Shown here piece after piece: positions 18,301 to 27,593 of a stretch of DNA of 64,000 bases. Each line of letters begins with the position of its first letter. The first letter of the stretch is position 1. Source of the stretch: Colwellia psychrerythraea 34H (GTDB lineage: Bacteria; Pseudomonadota; Gammaproteobacteria; Enterobacterales; Alteromonadaceae); the NCBI RefSeq assembly GCF_000012325.1, contig NC_003910.7, positions 1,054,001-1,118,000 of the forward strand. Reading direction: 5' to 3'. The position numbers and the translations under genes were made by a program. Below the pieces are notes generated by a model. That model ran no database searches. It was given only the letters and a program-made list of their open reading frames with translations, and had not been told where the DNA came from.

Positions 18301-18385
18301 GGAGAGGCAGCCAAGTGGCTGAAGACGCTCACCTGTTAAGGGAATGTCTGGTTTGTAACCGGATAGAGGGTTCTTATCTAAGGTG
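18301..18385 (+). pseudogene. tRNA-Ser-like pseudogene
   Basis: The 5' half (GGAGAGGCAGCCAAGTGGCT, then GAAGACGCTC) closely matches the intact tRNA-Ser at 18433. The anticodon loop reads CTGTTAA in place of CTGCTAA, and the variable arm and T arm are degraded (GAGGGTTCTTATCTA). No 3' acceptor strand or CCA follows. It is the first tRNA-like sequence after the promoter. Confidence 0.75.
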
Positions 18386-18432
18386 TATTTAATACGCATT
18401 AGTACTCAACAATAAAGAAGTAAAAGAAAAAT

Positions 18433-18524
18433 GGAGAGCTGGCCGAGTGGCCGAAGGCGCTCCCCTGCTAAGGGAGTAACGGCTTTAAATCCGTTCGAGA
18501 GTTCGAATCTCTCGCTCTCCGCCA
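18433..18524 (+). tRNA. tRNA-Ser (GCU)
   Basis: The acceptor arms GGAGAGC and GCTCTCC pair fully, a long class II variable arm is present, the anticodon loop CTGCTAA gives GCU, the T loop is GTTCGAATC, and the GCCA end is encoded. Length 92 including CCA. Confidence 0.95.
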
Positions 18525-18604
18525 TTTTCTTCTTATGAAGAATAGTGGTTGTGTAGAACGAAAGTTCGCTATCTTTAGACTAAGATATAAAAAATAGTTC
18601 ATGA

Positions 18605-18681
18605 GGGCGCGTAGCTCAGCTGGATAGAGTACCTGGCTACGAACCAGGCGGTCGCAGGTTCGACTCCTGCCGCGCCCACCA
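18605..18681 (+). tRNA. tRNA-Arg (ACG), copy 1
   Basis: The acceptor GGGCGCG pairs with CGCGCCC. The anticodon stem CTGGC..ACCAGG encloses loop CTACGAA (anticodon ACG, read as ICG after editing). The T arm is GCAGGTTCGACTCCTGC, and ACCA is encoded. Length 77. Confidence 0.97.
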
Positions 18682-18746
18682 CTTTCTCCAAGTGGTAAAA
18701 TAATGAAGAGCAGCTATTGTTAAAGCTGGATAAAATTTTAAACTTT

Positions 18747-18823
18747 GGGCGTGTAGCTCAGCTGGATAGAGTACCTGGCTACGAACCAGGCGGTCGCAGG
18801 TTCGACTCCTGCCACGCCCACCA
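18747..18823 (+). tRNA. tRNA-Arg (ACG), copy 2
   Basis: Identical to copy 1 except for a compensated pair in the acceptor stem (GGGCGTG with CACGCCC). Both sides have changed together, so the stem stays paired. CCA is encoded. Confidence 0.97.
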
Positions 18824-18850
18824 CTTTTCTACTTAGGTAGATATAGAATG

Positions 18851-18874
18851 ACCTAGCTTTTGCTAGGTTTTTTT
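18851..18874 (+). terminator. Terminator after tRNA-Arg copy 2
   Basis: ACCTAGC pairs with GCTAGGT around TTTT, followed by seven T. Confidence 0.75.
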
Positions 18875-18967
18875 ATGGGAAATATTCTAACACTCTTCCT
18901 TTATTAGTAGGAGTGCTAAAATAAAAGCAGCTTATGTTAAGGCTGGATAAATAAGTTTTCATACCGT

Positions 18968-19044
18968 GGGCGCGTAGCTCAGCTGGATAGAGTACCTGGC
19001 TACGAACCAGGCGGTCGCAGGTTCGACTCCTGCCGCGCCCACCA
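18968..19044 (+). tRNA. tRNA-Arg (ACG), copy 3
   Basis: The sequence is identical to copy 1, with CCA encoded. The spacer before it contains the same GCAGCTTATGTTAA/GGCTGGATAAA block as that before copy 2, showing tandem duplication of tRNA plus spacer. Confidence 0.97.
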
Positions 19045-19065
19045 CATTTCTACTTTGGTAGATAT

Positions 19066-19095
19066 AAAAAAACCTAGCTTTTGCTAGGTTTTTTT
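19066..19095 (+). terminator. Terminator after tRNA-Arg copy 3
   Basis: AAAACCTAGC pairs with GCTAGGTTTT around TTTT, followed by a T-run; near-identical to the hairpin after copy 2. Confidence 0.78.
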
Positions 19096-19187
19096 ATGCC
19101 TGAAATATATGTCCTAGCACCTTTATTGGAAGGAATTAACCTGAAATAACGGATAGCTCAGGTTAGGTTTGAAAATAAACGTTTCCT

Positions 19188-19290
19188 GACGCATGCATAA
19201 CTCTGCTGGATAGCCTTTTACTGAATAGACAGTTGGCTACGACTGGAACCCTATACGGCCGGAAGGTCAACTCCTGCCGCGCGCCCCCCA
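19188..19290 (+). pseudogene. Decayed tRNA-Arg copy
   Basis: Recognisable pieces remain in order: CTCTGCTGGATAG (D arm), GTTGGCTACGA (anticodon), GGTCAACTCCTGCCGCGCGC (T arm and acceptor). The following spacer, CACATTTCTACTTTGGTAGA, is that of copy 3. A worn version of the terminator follows at about 19316-19340. Confidence 0.75.
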
Positions 19291-19424
19291 CATTTCTACT
19301 TTGGTAGATATAAAGAAACCTAGCTTCTAGTAGGTTTTTTTATGCCTGAAAGATATTAAATGTTCTTTTTTTAAGAGCGACCGCTCAAGCAAAAGTCAAT
19401 CATGAAAGCGAAGGTTAAATTTTA

Positions 19425-19505
19425 ATACCGCGAACATAAGTCAACTGCGCAGTTTTATTTTAAATAACAAGCTAGCTACGATTAAATCAATTTACGGCCT
19501 CAGGC
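19425..19505 (+). pseudogene. Possible older decayed tRNA-Arg copy
   Basis: Weak collinear matches to the tRNA-Arg unit: ATACCGCG, AAGTCAACTG, CTAGCTACGA and CGGCCTCAGGCTCG fall in the right order and spacing. It may be a third, older duplicate, but similarity is low. Confidence 0.4.
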
Positions 19506-20304
19506 TCGTTTACTAACGTATCTGACATTAGCTCAAGTTGGAGACATATTAATGTTTCCTGTTTTCTAGGGGATCAATGGCTCTATCAAAGGCAATTGTA
19601 TAAAGCTTAATACGAAAAGTGTGGCTACTTTATTTCTTGCTAATTTATTGATTGTTTTTACTTACCTCAAGACTCTGACAATAGTAACGATGATCATCCT
19701 ACACCCAAAGATTAAATTGTGAGGCGTAATATCAGCATGAATAGTGATAGTGCTTTATATGGCTCTTGAATGACGTTTTCGACTATGCTTAAACTATTTA
19801 CCTTGGTTAGAATTATTTGAACACTCCCTGAGATTCAGTGTTATTTATTAGATTTTTATGATCGAATGGATACTGGAATAAAGGAGTGTTTTGGCACGAA
19901 AGTAGCTATGAAACGACCAATTATCAAGGTTATTCAATTCAACTTATTTAATTTAGGCATTAGTTGCTTACTTTATGAAATAAACAGTACGGTATCAGTT
20001 GTTTTTTAGGGTTAACTATCCAAATACTTGGATGTATATTCAGTGTTTATGAATGCAAATATACATTATGTATATTGTATAAAATCAGTACTTATCTTTT
20101 TCTGATACCCTATATTCATGCTTTTGATAATGTATACAATATTTAAAGTATGCAAAATGGCATGTATATTTCTGTTGTTATGGTGAATATTCGTTGTTTT
20201 GGGGGTTGACGGTAAATTATTTTTATGAAACACCATAAAATTGTTTGCATTGTAGGTATTGGAGTGATTATTCTAATTGCAAGATTTTTGAACGAGAATA
20301 AAAA
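19506..20304. other. Gene-poor spacer before oadG
   Basis: About 800 bases without a credible gene; small open frames here have no ribosome site or recognisable product. It holds an inverted pair, TATATTGTAT (20071-20080) and TGTATACAATATT (20131 onwards), and the near-palindrome ATACATTATGTAT just before it, which could be a regulatory site for the oad operon. Confidence 0.5.
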
Positions 20305-20583
20305 ATGGACAATATGCAGCAGCAATTTATAGAAGCTGGAACACTCATGTTAGCAGGAATGGTATTTGTGTTTGCATTTCTAGGTGTATTAATTATCTTT
20401 ATTAATACTGTGTTGGCAAGACTAGCGGTAAAGTTTCCAGATGCTATTGTAGTGCCACATTCTCGACCTAATAAAAAAAGTAAGAGTAATAGCAAAACTA
20501 CGGGTGAAATTTCACCGGCAGTTGTTGCTGCAATCAGCGGGGCGGTTCAACGGTATCGGGCTCAACATAGCCAAGATAAATAA
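20305..20583 (+). CDS. oadG: Oxaloacetate decarboxylase gamma subunit (Na+ pump)
   Basis: OadG is the small membrane subunit that joins the alpha and beta subunits of the sodium-pumping oxaloacetate decarboxylase. The 92-residue protein has one N-terminal membrane helix (about residues 10-33, TLMLAGMVFVFAFLGVLI), then a hydrophilic cytoplasmic tail with a serine/lysine-rich linker and a C-terminal segment EISPAVVAAISGAVQRYRAQ typical of the family. It begins the oadGAB operon, 65 bases before oadA. Confidence 0.93.
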   Translation: MDNMQQQFIEAGTLMLAGMVFVFAFLGVLIIFINTVLARLAVKFPDAIVVPHSRPNKKSKSNSKTTGEISPAVVAAISGAVQRYRAQHSQDK

Positions 20584-20648
20584 GTTTGACCAATATTGAA
20601 ACTCTTCTTCACCACTATATTTTAAAAGTTAGATAAAAGGGCATTAAC

Positions 20649-22427
20649 ATGAGTAAGCCATTAGGTATCACCGAAGTTGTCTTAAGAGATGGACATCAAT
20701 CAATTTTAGCCACTAGGCTTCGTTTAGCCGATATGCTGCCTATCGCAGCAACACTAGACGAGGTTGGTTATTGGTCAATTGAATCTTGGGGTGGTGCAAC
20801 GTTTGATTCATGTATTCGTTACTTGGGTGAAGATCCATGGGAACGTATTCGTGCCCTTAAAAAAGCGATGCCTAAGACCAAACAACAAATGTTGTTTCGT
20901 GGTCAAAATATACTAGGTTATCGCCATTATGCTGATGATGTAGTAGAAAAATTTGTAGAACGTGCTCATATCAATGGTATTGATGTTTTTCGAATTTTCG
21001 ATGCCATGAACGATGTTAGAAACCTGCAAACTTCTATTAAAGCCGCTGTTAGAGTTGGGGCACATGCCCAAGGTACATTGAGTTATACCGAAAGCCCAGT
21101 GCATACACTTGAAGGCTGGTTGACTATGGCTAAGCAGCTTGAAGATATGGGCGCTCATTCACTTTGTATTAAAGATATGTCGGGTTTATTGAAGCCTTAT
21201 GATGCAGCAGAGTTAATTAGTCGTCTTAAAGAAACAGTTTCTCTACCTATTGCTTTACATTGCCATGCAACTACAGGTTTGAGTGTTGCTACACAAATGA
21301 AAGCTATTGATAGTGATGTTGATGTTATCGATACCTCAATTTCTTCGATGAGTATGACTTACGGTCATTCGCCAACAGAAACAATTGCCGCTATTGTTGA
21401 AGGTAGTCCACGAGCATCTGGTCTAAACGTTGAGAAAATGGCTGAAGTTGCCGCATATTTTCGTGGCGTTAGAGAAAAGTATGCTGAATTTGAAGGTAGC
21501 TTAAAAGGTGTTGATGCCCGTATTTTAACAGCACAAGTTCCTGGTGGCATGTTAACTAATATGGAAAACCAGTTAAAAGAACAAGGCGCTGCAGACAAGT
21601 TCGATGAAGTATTAACTGAAATACCTAAAGTTCGTAAGGATTTAGGTTATATCCCACTAGTAACGCCAACGTCGCAAATTGTTGGTACACAAGCAGTACT
21701 TAACATCTTAACCGGTGAACGTTATAAGTCTATAACAAAAGAAACTGCAGGTGTATTGAAAGGTGAATACGGTGCAACCGCAGCTCCTGTTGATGCTGAG
21801 CTACAAGCACGTGTTTTAGATGGCAAAGAAGCTATCACCTGTCGTCCTGCTGATTTGCTTGACCCTGAAGTTGATAAACTTTCAGCAGAATTGCAAATTT
21901 TAGCAAAAGAAAAGAATATCAATCTAGCTGATGAAACTATTGATGATGTATTAACTTATGCATTATTTCCACAGATAGGTTTGAAGTTTTTAGAAAACCG
22001 TAACAACCCAAGTGCTTTTGAACCTATTCCAACAAAAGCAAGTGCAAAACCACAAAGTAGCTCAGCGTCAAATCCTGTGTGTTCTCCTGAAAGTTACGCA
22101 GTAAGTGTCGATGGCAAGGTTTATGATGTTGTCGTCGCTGCTGGAGGCTGTATTGAGGCTATTACGCACCCCGCTGGTGATGATGCCATGAAACAATCCG
22201 CATCTATCACTGCTGAAGAAACGTTAAATGCGCCATTAGCAGGTAACATCTTCAAAGTAATCGTTCAAGAGGGTGACCACGTAGAAGCTGGTGATGTAGT
22301 TATCATCATGGAAGCGATGAAAATGGAAACAGAAATTCGTGCAGTTTCGGCTGGCGAAATAGTATCTTTGTTCACCAGAGAGGGCGACTCAGTTGCCGTT
22401 GGTGATGCCTTACTTAGTTTTTCTTAG
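20649..22427 (+). CDS. oadA: Oxaloacetate decarboxylase alpha subunit (biotin-dependent carboxyltransferase)
   Basis: OadA moves carboxylate from oxaloacetate to biotin, giving pyruvate. The 592-residue protein begins with the carboxyltransferase barrel (VVLRDGHQS near residue 10; metal-binding region LHCHATTG), followed by the PYC_OADA helical domain, a linker and a C-terminal biotinyl domain. The biotin-accepting lysine is Lys558 in EAMKMETE. It is complete. Spacing to oadB is only eight bases, indicating one operon. Confidence 0.98.
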   Translation: MSKPLGITEVVLRDGHQSILATRLRLADMLPIAATLDEVGYWSIESWGGATFDSCIRYLGEDPWERIRALKKAMPKTKQQMLFRGQNILGYRHYADDVVEKFVERAHINGIDVFRIFDAMNDVRNLQTSIKAAVRVGAHAQGTLSYTESPVHTLEGWLTMAKQLEDMGAHSLCIKDMSGLLKPYDAAELISRLKETVSLPIALHCHATTGLSVATQMKAIDSDVDVIDTSISSMSMTYGHSPTETIAAIVEGSPRASGLNVEKMAEVAAYFRGVREKYAEFEGSLKGVDARILTAQVPGGMLTNMENQLKEQGAADKFDEVLTEIPKVRKDLGYIPLVTPTSQIVGTQAVLNILTGERYKSITKETAGVLKGEYGATAAPVDAELQARVLDGKEAITCRPADLLDPEVDKLSAELQILAKEKNINLADETIDDVLTYALFPQIGLKFLENRNNPSAFEPIPTKASAKPQSSSASNPVCSPESYAVSVDGKVYDVVVAAGGCIEAITHPAGDDAMKQSASITAEETLNAPLAGNIFKVIVQEGDHVEAGDVVIIMEAMKMETEIRAVSAGEIVSLFTREGDSVAVGDALLSFS

Positions 22428-22435
22428 AGGCCAAC

Positions 22436-23569
22436 ATGGATTCTTTAAATACTTTATGGTTATCAACAGGCTTGGCGAATTTTGAATTAGGCCAAGTTGT
22501 GATGATGTTAGTTGGCTGTGGTTTACTTTATCTTGCCATTGCTCGTAACTTTGAACCTTTGTTATTATTACCTATGGGTTTTGGTGCGATTTTAACTAAC
22601 ATCCCTGTTGCTGGCTTTTCAGAAGTTGGCGGTTTGTTACATTATATCTACTATGCTGGTGTTGATACGGGAATTTTCCCACTCATTATCTTCATGGGTG
22701 TTGGTGCTATGACCGACTTTGGTGCTCTTATAGCTAATCCTAAAACACTATTTTTAGGTGCAGCGGCACAGTTTGGAATATTTGCTACATTATTTGGTGC
22801 TATAGCGTTAAATTATATTCCAGGTATAGAGTTTACGCTTAAAGATGCTTCTGCCATTGCAATTATTGGTGGCGCTGATGGTCCAACGGCTATTTTCCTT
22901 GCTTCAAAGTTAGCACCTGAATTACTTGGCGCTATTGCTGTCGCGGCATATTCGTATATGGCATTGGTTCCAATTATTCAACCGCCAATAATGAAAGCAT
23001 TGACCACTGAAGAAGAACGTAAAATTGAAATGAAGCAGTTACGACCTGTAACTAAAATTGAGAAAATTGTTTTCCCAATTGGTGTGCTAGCCATGACTAT
23101 TTTCTTTTTACCTTCCGCAACACCTTTAGTAGGGATGTTTTGTCTAGGTAACTTAATGCGAGAGTCTGGTGTTGTTGATCGTTTAAGTTCTACAGCACAA
23201 AATGAGCTTATCAACATTACCACTATCTTTTTAGGTTTAGGTGTTGGTTCAAAACTGAGTGCTGATGCTTTTTTAAATGTTGAAACCTTAGGCATTTTGG
23301 CTTTGGGCGCCGTAGCGTTCTCAATCGGTACCGCTTCAGGTGTGATTATGGCCAAGACGATGAATAAGTTTTCTAAAGACCCTATTAATCCATTAATTGG
23401 TGCGGCGGGAGTATCTGCAGTACCTATGGCTGCACGTGTTGCTAATAAAGTTGGTTTGCAAGCAAATCCACATAACTTCTTATTAATGCATGCAATGGGC
23501 CCTAATGTGGCTGGTGTGCTCGGTTCAGCCGTAGCTGCAGGTATTTTATTGGCCTTAGTGGGCGGTTAG
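22436..23569 (+). CDS. oadB: Oxaloacetate decarboxylase beta subunit (Na+ channel subunit)
   Basis: OadB is the multi-helix membrane subunit that decarboxylates carboxybiotin and moves Na+ outward. The 377-residue protein shows the family's key stretch [14 protein letters not shown], containing the aspartate known to bind Na+, and the C-terminal [19 protein letters not shown]. Most of the protein is hydrophobic with around nine to eleven membrane segments. Downstream lie a long inverted-repeat element and then a terminator, so the transcript probably includes the element. Confidence 0.97.
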   Translation: MDSLNTLWLSTGLANFELGQVVMMLVGCGLLYLAIARNFEPLLLLPMGFGAILTNIPVAGFSEVGGLLHYIYYAGVDTGIFPLIIFMGVGAMTDFGALIANPKTLFLGAAAQFGIFATLFGAIALNYIPGIEFTLKDASAIAIIGGADGPTAIFLASKLAPELLGAIAVAAYSYMALVPIIQPPIMKALTTEEERKIEMKQLRPVTKIEKIVFPIGVLAMTIFFLPSATPLVGMFCLGNLMRESGVVDRLSSTAQNELINITTIFLGLGVGSKLSADAFLNVETLGILALGAVAFSIGTASGVIMAKTMNKFSKDPINPLIGAAGVSAVPMAARVANKVGLQANPHNFLLMHAMGPNVAGVLGSAVAAGILLALVGG

Positions 23570-23581
23570 CGTTTAACTGAA

Positions 23582-23851
23582 TAATACCAAGTTGATAAAG
23601 TTCTTTCCCACTCAGCGAGAATTAAAAGGCTTAGAGGCAAGACATTGATTGAAGAGAATGGTTATTCCCTTGTCAAAATCAATAACGCAGCATGTAAGCC
23701 TTTTAAACTCGCCCTTTGGGAACTTGTTCTATGCCCATTAGCATCGTTAAATTTATTTGATTTAGAATGACTAGACCTAAACAAATTTGCCTTGTTATTG
23801 AACATTTAACATAGCTCTGAGTTGGGAAGAAATTTAATCAAATTGGTATAA
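23582..23851. repeat. Long inverted-repeat element, copy 6 (after oadB)
   Basis: The left arm AATACCAAGTTGATAAAG and the right arm TTTAATCAAATTGGTATA are inverted matches, extended by CTTTCCCACTCAG and CTGAGTTGGGAAG. The inner core has CATTGATTGAAGAGAATGG and AAATCAATAACGCAG as in copies 5 and 7. It lies between the oadB stop and its terminator. Confidence 0.75.
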
Positions 23852-23862
23852 GTTGTACTGTT

Positions 23863-23890
23863 AAAAAACCGAGCTTAGCTCGGTTTTTTT
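23863..23890 (+). terminator. Terminator downstream of oadB and the repeat
   Basis: AAAAAACCGAGC pairs with GCTCGGTTTTTT around TTA, with a T-run. Confidence 0.85.
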
Positions 23891-24011
23891 ATGCCTGTTT
23901 CCTGAAGTTTGAATAGCTTTATATAAACCTAAGAAGATTACTTACTGGTATATTGGTAGCCATCGTCATAAAATACAGTTAATAACAATTTAAGGATTAT
24001 ATAAGTTAATC

Positions 24012-24824
24012 ATGAAACTACCTCTCATTATGCTTACCGCGTTAATCGCGCTTACTGCCTGTACAAGTTCTAGTACTGGTCGAAAACAAGTGATGTTATT
24101 TTCAGATGCAGAGCTTGATAAAATGGGCGCTGCTTCATTTGAAGACATGAAAAAGAAAACACCTATAAGCACAGATAAAGCGACTAATGACTTTGTGCAA
24201 TGTGTTGCTAAATCGATAACTAAAAATGTCGCTAAATCGGTTCATCAAGGTGACTGGGAAGTTGTTGTGTTTGATTCCGCACAAGTGAATGCTTTTGCTT
24301 TACCTAGTGGTAAAATTGGCGTCTACACCGGTATTTTAAATGTGACTGAAAATCAAGATCAGTTGGGTGCGATTATTGGACATGAGGTTGGTCATGTTAT
24401 TGAACATCACTCAAATGAGCGTTTATCAGCTAATAAACTGCAAAATATGGGGATGGCTGCTGCAACCGCCGCTGTTGGGTTATCAGACGTGGAAAATAAA
24501 GGCTTATGGATGGCAGGATTAGGTTTGGGACTGCAGTATGGCGTTATTATGCCTTATAGTCGTGCTCATGAAAGTGAGGCTGATATTGTTGGCCAAGATC
24601 TGATGGCGCGTTCTGGTTTCGAACCAAGCGCCAGTATTAAGCTTTGGCAAAATATGGCGAAATTAAGTAAGGGGGCTCCGGCAGAGTTTATGTCGACTCA
24701 TCCGTCAAATAAAACGCGTATAAACCAGCTAACAGAACACTTACCTAGTGCTATGACTCTTTATAAAACAGATAGCAGACCTAATTGTCAAAAACCTAAA
24801 GTAATCCCTTCGCCGAAGGCGTAA
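24012..24824 (+). CDS. M48-family metalloprotease lipoprotein
   Basis: This 270-residue protein begins with a lipoprotein signal ending LTAC (Cys17 lipidated). The M48 zinc motif HEVGH is at residues 124-128 and a HESEAD motif supplies the third zinc ligand. It resembles the E. coli outer-membrane-associated proteases LoiP and YcaL, which take part in envelope protein quality control. The next residue after Cys is Thr, so sorting to the outer membrane is expected. No operon partner; pdxH converges from the other side. Exact orthology is not settled. Confidence 0.92.
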   Translation: MKLPLIMLTALIALTACTSSSTGRKQVMLFSDAELDKMGAASFEDMKKKTPISTDKATNDFVQCVAKSITKNVAKSVHQGDWEVVVFDSAQVNAFALPSGKIGVYTGILNVTENQDQLGAIIGHEVGHVIEHHSNERLSANKLQNMGMAAATAAVGLSDVENKGLWMAGLGLGLQYGVIMPYSRAHESEADIVGQDLMARSGFEPSASIKLWQNMAKLSKGAPAEFMSTHPSNKTRINQLTEHLPSAMTLYKTDSRPNCQKPKVIPSPKA

Positions 24825-24912
24825 GCCGTCATTTGTGTTATTTACAGCAATTAAAGTAAATTAACTTTAATTGCTGTAAATCCTTATGGCGTAAAGAATG
24901 TAGAGTTATACC

Positions 24913-25566
24913 TTAAGGATTTAATTTGTGGTTAAGCCATGTTTCACCATCTTTTTCAAAACATAGGCGGTCATGTAAACGATTAGCTCGACCTTGCCAA
25001 AACTCAATAGCATGAGGTTTTACTCGCCATCCTCCCCAAAACTCAGGATGAGGTACTTCACCTTCTGAAAACTTATCTTGATAATGGCTCATGCGCTCTT
25101 TGAGTTCATCATCGTATTTAAGTTTTTGACTTTGCTTTGATGCCCAAGCACCAACTTGACTACCTCTGTCTCTACTATGAAAGTAATCAGCAGATTCTTG
25201 TATAGATACTTTTTCAACCGTACCTTCAATACGAATTTGTCGTTGTAAGACATTCCAGTGAAACAATAAGGCTACTTTATTGTTTTCAGCTAGCTCATGG
25301 CTTTTACGGCTTTCGTAATTAGTAAAAAACACAAACCCCTCTTTATCATAATCTTTGAGTAGGACCATGCGAGAACTAGGTTGTCCGTCACTATTACAGC
25401 TACTGACAGACATAGCTTCCGGTAGCAATATCCCTGACTTATTTGCATCAGCAAACCATTGTTCAAATATTTGATCGGGCGTTGTGTTAGAAGAGAGTTC
25501 AGGAAGAGGTAAAGCGACGCCTTGACCAAAGGTAAACAGGCAACGCAGTTTTTCAAATAACGTCAT
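24913..25566 (-). CDS. pdxH: Pyridoxamine/pyridoxine 5'-phosphate oxidase
   Basis: PdxH oxidises PNP or PMP to pyridoxal phosphate with FMN. The 217-residue cytoplasmic protein shows the family landmarks: SSRMVLLKDYDKEGFVFFTN (FMN binding), SRDRGSQVGAWASKQS, EVPHPEFWGGWRV, and the C-terminal FWQGRANRLHDR with substrate-binding residues, ending LNP. Complete and of normal length. The gene stands alone on the minus strand. Confidence 0.97.
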   Translation of the reverse strand: MTLFEKLRCLFTFGQGVALPLPELSSNTTPDQIFEQWFADANKSGILLPEAMSVSSCNSDGQPSSRMVLLKDYDKEGFVFFTNYESRKSHELAENNKVALLFHWNVLQRQIRIEGTVEKVSIQESADYFHSRDRGSQVGAWASKQSQKLKYDDELKERMSHYQDKFSEGEVPHPEFWGGWRVKPHAIEFWQGRANRLHDRLCFEKDGETWLNHKLNP

Positions 25567-25676
25567 AATATTTAAAGTTAATAGAAAATAAAAGTATGCA
25601 GTTATTCTATGCTTAAATGACGTTATTGCAAAGTTATATCAAGCTAATACCAAGATGAATTATAATTTGTTACAGC

Positions 25677-25889
25677 CTACCAATCCTCACTATCATCTAA
25701 TAAGTCTTTAAGGCGTTTTTTCTCTCTCAATTCATCAATACGCTTGCGCGCTAATAGATTTTTTTGGGCTTGTTCTTGAGCATTCTTTTCAGCTAAAGAC
25801 GTACCCTTTAGACTATTGTTGTCTGTACTTTCATCTGAACCGCTATCACTTGATTCGTCGGGAAAGTTATCATCAATATCGATTTCCAT
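25677..25889 (-). CDS. Small acidic, charged protein, PA3496-like
   Basis: The protein has 70 residues: an acidic serine/aspartate-rich N-terminus (residues 3-26) followed by a charged predicted helix (LLARKRIDELREKKRLKDLL) and an acidic end. This pattern matches the small family named after Pseudomonas PA3496, annotated as a putative envelope integrity protein; the match is from memory of the RxRIEELRE-type helix. It has no signal peptide. Function is unproven. Confidence 0.65.
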   Translation of the reverse strand: MEIDIDDNFPDESSDSGSDESTDNNSLKGTSLAEKNAQEQAQKNLLARKRIDELREKKRLKDLLDDSEDW

Positions 25890-26149
25890 TTTCTCTACCT
25901 TTTTTACTAATTAATAAAATACTTCAAAGTATATTGTTTAACATAGGTAAGATAATGGCTATTTTCAATGCATCTTTACAAAAAAATATCAAAAATATGA
26001 TAAATAATTACTGACTAGTTTTTTTTTAATCTAAGTTGGTATAAAGCTTATACAAGTCGCTTATTCGCCCTTTATAGCGGGCTTAAATATAGACATGTTA
26101 GATAATATAAATTTCTCTATCTGGCCATGAAAAGTCATCTTGGGAGATC
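25890..26149. other. Spacer without genes
   Basis: AT-rich non-coding stretch upstream of the 25889 gene; a TTGGTATAAA at about 26036 resembles a single arm of the repeat family. Nothing else was recognised. Confidence 0.4.
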
Positions 26150-26415
26150 TATACCCAAACCACTTGGAAATCCAGGATTCAGTAAAGTGAGAAAGAGTTA
26201 TATTCAAGGCATTGATTGAAAGTAATGGTTGTTCCATTATCGAAATTAATAACGCAGGAGATAACCCTTTATCGCTTTACCCTACGGGAGCTAAGCTAGA
26301 AAATCAGTGCTGCGTTGCAATACTTTATAAGGGAATAACCATTATATTCCTATCACGCCTTGCTCTGATACCCTAGCTTAGCTCTGAAACTGCATTTCCA
26401 AGTGGCTTGGGTATA
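26150..26415. repeat. Long inverted-repeat element, copy 7 (best preserved)
   Basis: The terminal arms, TATACCCAAACCACTTGGAA (left) and TTCCAAGTGGCTTGGGTATA (right), are inverted with one mismatch, continuing into TTCAG and CTGAA. The inner left core (CAAGGCATTGATTGAAAG to AATAACGCAG, 26204-26256) is in turn complementary to the inner right core (GCTGCGTTG to CACGCCTTG, about 26309-26363), so most of the 266 bases could fold as one hairpin. There is no open frame. Confidence 0.8.
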
Positions 26416-26423
26416 TAAGCAAT

Positions 26424-26450
26424 AAAAAACCAGTGACAAGCACTGGTTTT
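26424..26450 (-). terminator. Terminator of the nap operon
   Basis: AAAACCAGTG and CACTGGTTTT flank ACAAG; read on the minus strand the hairpin is followed by TTTTTTATT, 35 bases after the napC stop. Confidence 0.8.
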
Positions 26451-26484
26451 AGTTTACATTATTCATGTACGATATTTGAAGCGA

Positions 26485-27072
26485 TTACCAGCCTTCAACG
26501 CCTTTCATGTCAGGGAGCTGATGAGCAATACCTTTGTGACAATCAATACAGGTTTTTTCACCTGAAGCTAAAGCGGTAGAGTGTTGGTAAGATGCACGCT
26601 CACTTTGCTCGGTAAAGTCCATATAGTCGAAGTTATGACAGTTACGGCACTCTAAAGAGTCATTGGCTTTTAAACGTTCCCATTCATTTTGCGCTAAACG
26701 TTTGCGATGCACTAAAAACTTCTCTCGAGTATTAATGGTGCCAAAAATAGCGCCCCAAACCTCTTTAGATGCTTTCATTTTACGCGCAATCTTGTCAGTC
26801 CAATTATGTGGAACATGACAATCAGGACAAGTAGCTCGAACGCCTGAACGGTTGGAAAAATGTATAGTCGTTTTTAACTCTTCATAAACATTATTTTCCA
26901 TTTCATGACACGAAATACAAAACTTTTCCGTATTGGTTACTTCTAAAGCGGTGTTGAAACCACCCCAAAATATAATACCAGCGATGAATCCGCCTATAAC
27001 CAAAACGCCTAAGCTGTAGTAGCCACTTGGTTTAGTTAGTGTTCTCCAACCAATCATTAATATGTTTTTCAT
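26485..27072 (-). CDS. napC: Tetraheme cytochrome c NapC (quinol dehydrogenase)
   Basis: NapC takes electrons from membrane quinol and passes them to NapB in the periplasm. The 195-residue protein has one N-terminal membrane helix (about residues 18-38) and four heme-binding motifs: CISCH (52-56), CPDCH (82-86), CRNCH (142-146) and CIDCH (175-179). Spacing and length match the NapC/NirT family. It is the last gene of the nap operon. Heme attachment needs the Ccm system encoded 20 kb upstream. Confidence 0.97.
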   Translation of the reverse strand: MKNILMIGWRTLTKPSGYYSLGVLVIGGFIAGIIFWGGFNTALEVTNTEKFCISCHEMENNVYEELKTTIHFSNRSGVRATCPDCHVPHNWTDKIARKMKASKEVWGAIFGTINTREKFLVHRKRLAQNEWERLKANDSLECRNCHNFDYMDFTEQSERASYQHSTALASGEKTCIDCHKGIAHQLPDMKGVEGW

Positions 27073-27080
27073 GGCGCCTC

Positions 27081-27584
27081 CTAATGCTCTTTAGCGCTAG
27101 TGGTTTTTTGTTTCATCAAAGTATGCATATCAACAAAAGTATTTTCCACTAGTGGTTCAGCATCAAGTTGAGTGACATGACACTGATTACAAAAATAACG
27201 ACGAGGGGATACTTCTGCTAAGAAGTTACCATCTCTGTCCATGTAATGTGTAACACTCACCATAGGTGCCTGTGATTTTTCCGTACGATGACGAGAATGA
27301 CAAGACATACACTTGTTATTGTTTTTATTCACCTCATAACTACGCGTAGTATGTGGAATAACAGGTGGCTGCATAGGGTAGTTACGACCCTGTTTGATAT
27401 CCTTGTTTATCACTTTAGGAATGATGTTAGGCTCTTTTTGCACATCAATAGGAGTTGCATCCCTTAGTGTTGCAACAGAGTTAACTGTTTCTTTATCTGC
27501 TGCATTAGCGTTTAGAGAGTACATAATTGGCGATACTGCTAGTACCAATAAACTGGCAATTGCTGCTAGGTTTAAATTTTTCAT
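27081..27584 (-). CDS. napB: Diheme cytochrome c NapB (nitrate reductase small subunit)
   Basis: NapB relays electrons from NapC to NapA in the periplasm. The 167-residue precursor has a cleavable signal peptide (to about ANA, residue 28) and two heme motifs, CMSCH (92-96) and CNQCH (132-136). The upstream [12 protein letters not shown] segment and the histidines supply the axial ligands seen in the family. It lies eight bases upstream of napC and nine after napA. Confidence 0.97.
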   Translation of the reverse strand: MKNLNLAAIASLLVLAVSPIMYSLNANAADKETVNSVATLRDATPIDVQKEPNIIPKVINKDIKQGRNYPMQPPVIPHTTRSYEVNKNNNKCMSCHSRHRTEKSQAPMVSVTHYMDRDGNFLAEVSPRRYFCNQCHVTQLDAEPLVENTFVDMHTLMKQKTTSAKEH

Positions 27585-27593
27585 TGTAGACTC

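Noticed and set aside
18605..19044. Regularly spaced near-identical repeats that could suggest a CRISPR array
   Set aside because: The repeats are whole tRNA-Arg genes with cloverleaf pairing and CCA ends; spacing is irregular and spacers are related to each other.
18433..20304. Possible integrated element next to a tRNA gene
   Set aside because: No integrase, att-like flanking repeat or phage/plasmid gene is present; the duplications are of the tRNA unit itself.
20143..20325. Minus-strand small frame upstream of oadG
   Set aside because: No ribosome site, no recognisable motif, and it overlaps the oadG start region.
26150..26415. Insertion sequence
   Set aside because: There is no transposase frame in this or any other copy. 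Only non-autonomous, self-complementary sequence is present.
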